Of a stretch of DNA of 64,000 nt, positions 61,609 to 64,000 are shown piece after piece. Positions within the stretch are counted from its first letter, which is position 1. Each line of letters starts with the position of its first letter. The stretch comes from UBA695 sp042691655. Its GTDB lineage: Bacteria; Verrucomicrobiota; Verrucomicrobiia; Chthoniobacterales; Chthoniobacteraceae. The stretch spans positions 2,356,001 through 2,420,000 of the forward strand of contig CP170506.1 in the NCBI GenBank assembly GCA_042691655.1, given 5' to 3'. Below the pieces are notes generated by a model. The model saw only the letters and a program-made list of their open reading frames with translations, searched no databases and was not told the origin of the DNA. The translations under genes and the position numbers were made by a program.

Positions 61609-64000
61609 AAAATAGCGCCATTAAACAGAACGCGAGTGCCCTCGTTATTGCGCTGGCATTTTTATTTCTCATCACTGTGCTCACTGTAGGATTTATCGAA
61701 ACGGTAAGGACTGAGCATGTTTCTGCTAATTCACATCTGGAGGGATTGCAGGGGGAGTTTTACGCGCAGGCGGCAGTGGAACGGGTAGTGGCGACACTTC
61801 AGATGCAGACCGCACCACAACAGTCGGGCTCAAACGTGGTCTATAATTGGGTCAGCCAGCCAGGACAATTGATTGTCTCTGATTCCACTAGCAATGGGAG
61901 GCCAACCAATGTCGTTGATCTCTCATCTGGGACCGCGAACACCGCCCTGTCGGCCGATTCCAGGACGTACCTCCGTCCCCCCAATCTCAATATACCGACA
62001 TTTCGCAACTCTTCCACTTACCTGATCACGGAATATACAGATACAACGGGAAATGCCATCCAAATGTCCGTGGCTTGGATATATGTACGGCAAGATGGCA
62101 CATTGGATACGAATTCGGTGCCCGACCTGACAAACAAAACCAATCCCATCGTCGGCAGGTATGCTTATTGGACAGACGACGAAAGTAGTAAAATTAATTT
62201 CAATCTGGCGTGGGGACGGATTTCTAAAAATACCAATTCACCAGGCGACCCTTCGAGGATCAGTCTCACGGCACTACAACCTCTCAGCGATAATACCGAT
62301 GCCAATAGAGTGGCGTTTACGCAGGAGTGGGCCGATTCTTTGCACAATTATATTGTTGCGCCAAGATTCTACAATTCTCCGGAAGATGTGAGAGTGATGT
62401 CTGGCACCAATCAGGCACTTGCCAAGGCTCTGGAATATTATAAATCTGAGATGACGCATTATAATTCCGACCCTGATACAACTTTTTTCAACGAACCGCG
62501 CATCGTTTTGACAACGCAGGTCAACAAGGTACCAATAACGACAAGTGGCACTGCACCATTCCTTGATATTCTAAAAACTCCGAACGCAGATCCCGGTGAC
62601 ATTTCTGGAATTAGTGACGCAAAATTGACAACCGTAATAAATATGCTGATACAGTATTTGAAGCGAACGGATTGGCCGATGGCTTACGGTTCGAATTTTC
62701 AGCAGAAGTATTATAATGGAGTTGAGAATCGTTTGGCACAACTTGCCATTAACATCATTGATTACGTTCGTTGCAAGGAATCGAACCTGTCCGTTGTACA
62801 ACCTCTGCGGGGTGATTTGAATAATCCTGGCCAGTCTAATCAGAAATGGGTGTCAGGTAGCCCAACGGATAGCAATGCTTATATTGGCGTCACTCGTGCG
62901 CCGTGCATTACCGAGTTGGCTGCTGTTTCCAGCGGTAGCGTCGTGAAGATAGAGCTATATTCACCTCCAAATTATCACATGCCGGATATTGATCTTACAA
63001 CGTACACGCTTTATGTGGCAGTCAATGGTTTGCCGGAATCCCCGGAAAATTATATTCCGGCAAGTGAGCTTAGCCAAACAATATTGAAGCCCGGAACCTA
63101 CACAACCATTACACATACCTATGTTGGAGCAGGGACAATCACCCCGGGCTATAAGGTTGGCCTTCGCATTGCCTTAGGGCCTCCATCGATGCGGGTAGAT
63201 ATCGTTCCACTCCTAACTGCGAATAATATTAACGTACTTGTAGATGGACCGTCAGTGGAGGTAAACGATCCACGTATTAATAAGCACTACAAGGATTGGA
63301 AAGATTGTCCGAATGGTTCCAATACTTTTGGAGCAAAAAATGCCAGATACCTGAATGCTGAAACCGGATCAGTAAGCCCGCAACAAGACACAGACGCAAG
63401 TGGTAATCTTAGTGACTCGAGTCTCTATATGCCTCCCCCAAAAGGGTCCTCTGATAATGAGAAAGGGGTCGTTACCTCCATCGGCGAACTTGGTTATATT
63501 CATACGGGGGCGCAAAGCGCTTTAGTAGCAGGAACGCCGTGGCGAACAATTCGTTTGCAACCCAACAATGACCCGTCGGGAACTGTTCCAGATTGGGCTC
63601 TCATGGATTTGTTTACCGTGCCGGTTACCGGTAGCAGCGATTTGAAGGCTATTTCGCAACCCAACGGAACATCTTATGGAGGAAGGGTCAATGTGAATTC
63701 ACACGTGTTGCCATTTGACATCCAACGCGTTTTGCCTTTGGCCGCAGTTTTCCAAGACTGCGCCTACGATTCGCAAACTACCGCCACCCTTTCCAGCGGT
63801 TCCGCCCAATCCATTGCACAGAACATCTATAACCGTGTCACCGCAACAGGGGGGAAGTTATACAATTTTTCGAATGGTTATTACTCCCCAGGCGAAATTG
63901 TCGAAATTAGCGGCATTGCCGATAAGGGGGAACAAAGCGAGGAATTAGTGAGGCAGGTTTCTAACCTTATGACTACCCGTGGCAATGTATTCACGGTGAA
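61605..64000 (+). CDS. Verru_Chthon cassette protein A, 3' end outside window
   Basis: Open from ATG 61605 (overlapping the C stop) to the window edge, 798 codons. Membrane helix ALVIALAFLFLITVLTVGFIET at the N-terminus, then EFYAQAAVERVVATLQMQ. IVGRYAYWTDDESSKINFN near residue 180 equals IVGRIAFWTDDETCKANVN of the cassette 1 A protein, and LMTTRGNVFTV at the very end of the window matches its C-terminal LTTKSNTYTI, so only a few tens of residues are missing. Shorter central domain than the 1232-residue paralogue. Presumably the surface-exposed component of appendage 2. Confidence 0.85.
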   Translation, partial: MKNSAIKQNASALVIALAFLFLITVLTVGFIETVRTEHVSANSHLEGLQGEFYAQAAVERVVATLQMQTAPQQSGSNVVYNWVSQPGQLIVSDSTSNGRPTNVVDLSSGTANTALSADSRTYLRPPNLNIPTFRNSSTYLITEYTDTTGNAIQMSVAWIYVRQDGTLDTNSVPDLTNKTNPIVGRYAYWTDDESSKINFNLAWGRISKNTNSPGDPSRISLTALQPLSDNTDANRVAFTQEWADSLHNYIVAPRFYNSPEDVRVMSGTNQALAKALEYYKSEMTHYNSDPDTTFFNEPRIVLTTQVNKVPITTSGTAPFLDILKTPNADPGDISGISDAKLTTVINMLIQYLKRTDWPMAYGSNFQQKYYNGVENRLAQLAINIIDYVRCKESNLSVVQPLRGDLNNPGQSNQKWVSGSPTDSNAYIGVTRAPCITELAAVSSGSVVKIELYSPPNYHMPDIDLTTYTLYVAVNGLPESPENYIPASELSQTILKPGTYTTITHTYVGAGTITPGYKVGLRIALGPPSMRVDIVPLLTANNINVLVDGPSVEVNDPRINKHYKDWKDCPNGSNTFGAKNARYLNAETGSVSPQQDTDASGNLSDSSLYMPPPKGSSDNEKGVVTSIGELGYIHTGAQSALVAGTPWRTIRLQPNNDPSGTVPDWALMDLFTVPVTGSSDLKAISQPNGTSYGGRVNVNSHVLPFDIQRVLPLAAVFQDCAYDSQTTATLSSGSAQSIAQNIYNRVTATGGKLYNFSNGYYSPGEIVEISGIADKGEQSEELVRQVSNLMTTRGNVFTV

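Overview
The window looks like the chromosome of a heterotrophic, polysaccharide-degrading Verrucomicrobiota bacterium (Chthoniobacter/Terrimicrobium/Opitutaceae-like). The strongest pointers are two four-gene pseudopilin cassettes of the kind catalogued in Verrucomicrobia as Verru_Chthon cassette proteins A-D, a PEP-CTERM surface protein with autotransporter-type beta-strand repeats, LamG proteins, many secreted carbohydrate-active enzymes, and one-gene sugar regulators of the LacI and GntR-LacI hybrid types. I saw no rRNA, tRNA or CRISPR array.

Layout. 1-1376: truncated LamG surface protein. 1565-11516: sugar locus with two paralogous GntR-LacI hybrid regulators, a secreted GH42-like enzyme, a 2-hydroxyacid dehydrogenase, an ADP-ribosylglycohydrolase-family protein and a Gfo/Idh/MocA oxidoreductase. 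11520-18991: junk-rich accessory island with a 156-bp MITE, a GH2 (beta-mannosidase-like) C-terminal fragment, an rve-type IS, a phage tail-fibre-like gene split by an IS256-family element (9-bp target duplication), and small phage-like genes. 19036-23361: minus-strand cluster of a sialate-esterase-like SGNH hydrolase, a cellobiose 2-epimerase-like enzyme, a GH94 C-terminal remnant and a LacI regulator. 23551-23903: group II intron remnant. 24053-27604: CBM protein and PEP-CTERM surface protein. 27820-39007: plus-strand catabolic cluster of a GntR-type regulator, toroid-fold lyase-like protein, Gfo/Idh/MocA oxidoreductase, 1338-residue glycosidase-like protein and GH94 phosphorylase. 39660-46090: pseudopilin cassette 1 (order B-C-D-A) and an internally deleted extra A protein. 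46099-51200: SGNH esterase, second copy of the rve-type IS, a duplicated phage-like gene and decayed IS3 pieces. 51259-58201: minus-strand operon of MFS transporter, small secreted protein, GH-A glycosidase with a CBM9-like tail and FAD oxidoreductase, divergent from a LacI gene (58392). 59484-64000: pseudopilin cassette 2 (order D-B-C-A), A protein running off the window.

How it works together (inference). Each regulator is next to a set of enzymes for uptake, cleavage (GH, phosphorylase, epimerase) and redox handling (Gfo/Idh/MocA, 2-HADH, FAD) of particular oligosaccharides. Both LacI genes carry a matching palindrome a few bases before the start codon and another at the stop codon; in the second case the downstream copy precedes pseudopilin cassette 2, suggesting that sugar sensing may control a surface or secretion appendage.

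The least explained signal is a pair of approximately 140-150-nt loci (20491-20643 and 39470-39609) that share a roughly 70-nt head, with base-pair covariation in one hairpin, followed by non-identical hairpins and a T-run; they look like two members of an uncharacterised structured RNA or a palindrome-bearing mobile element.
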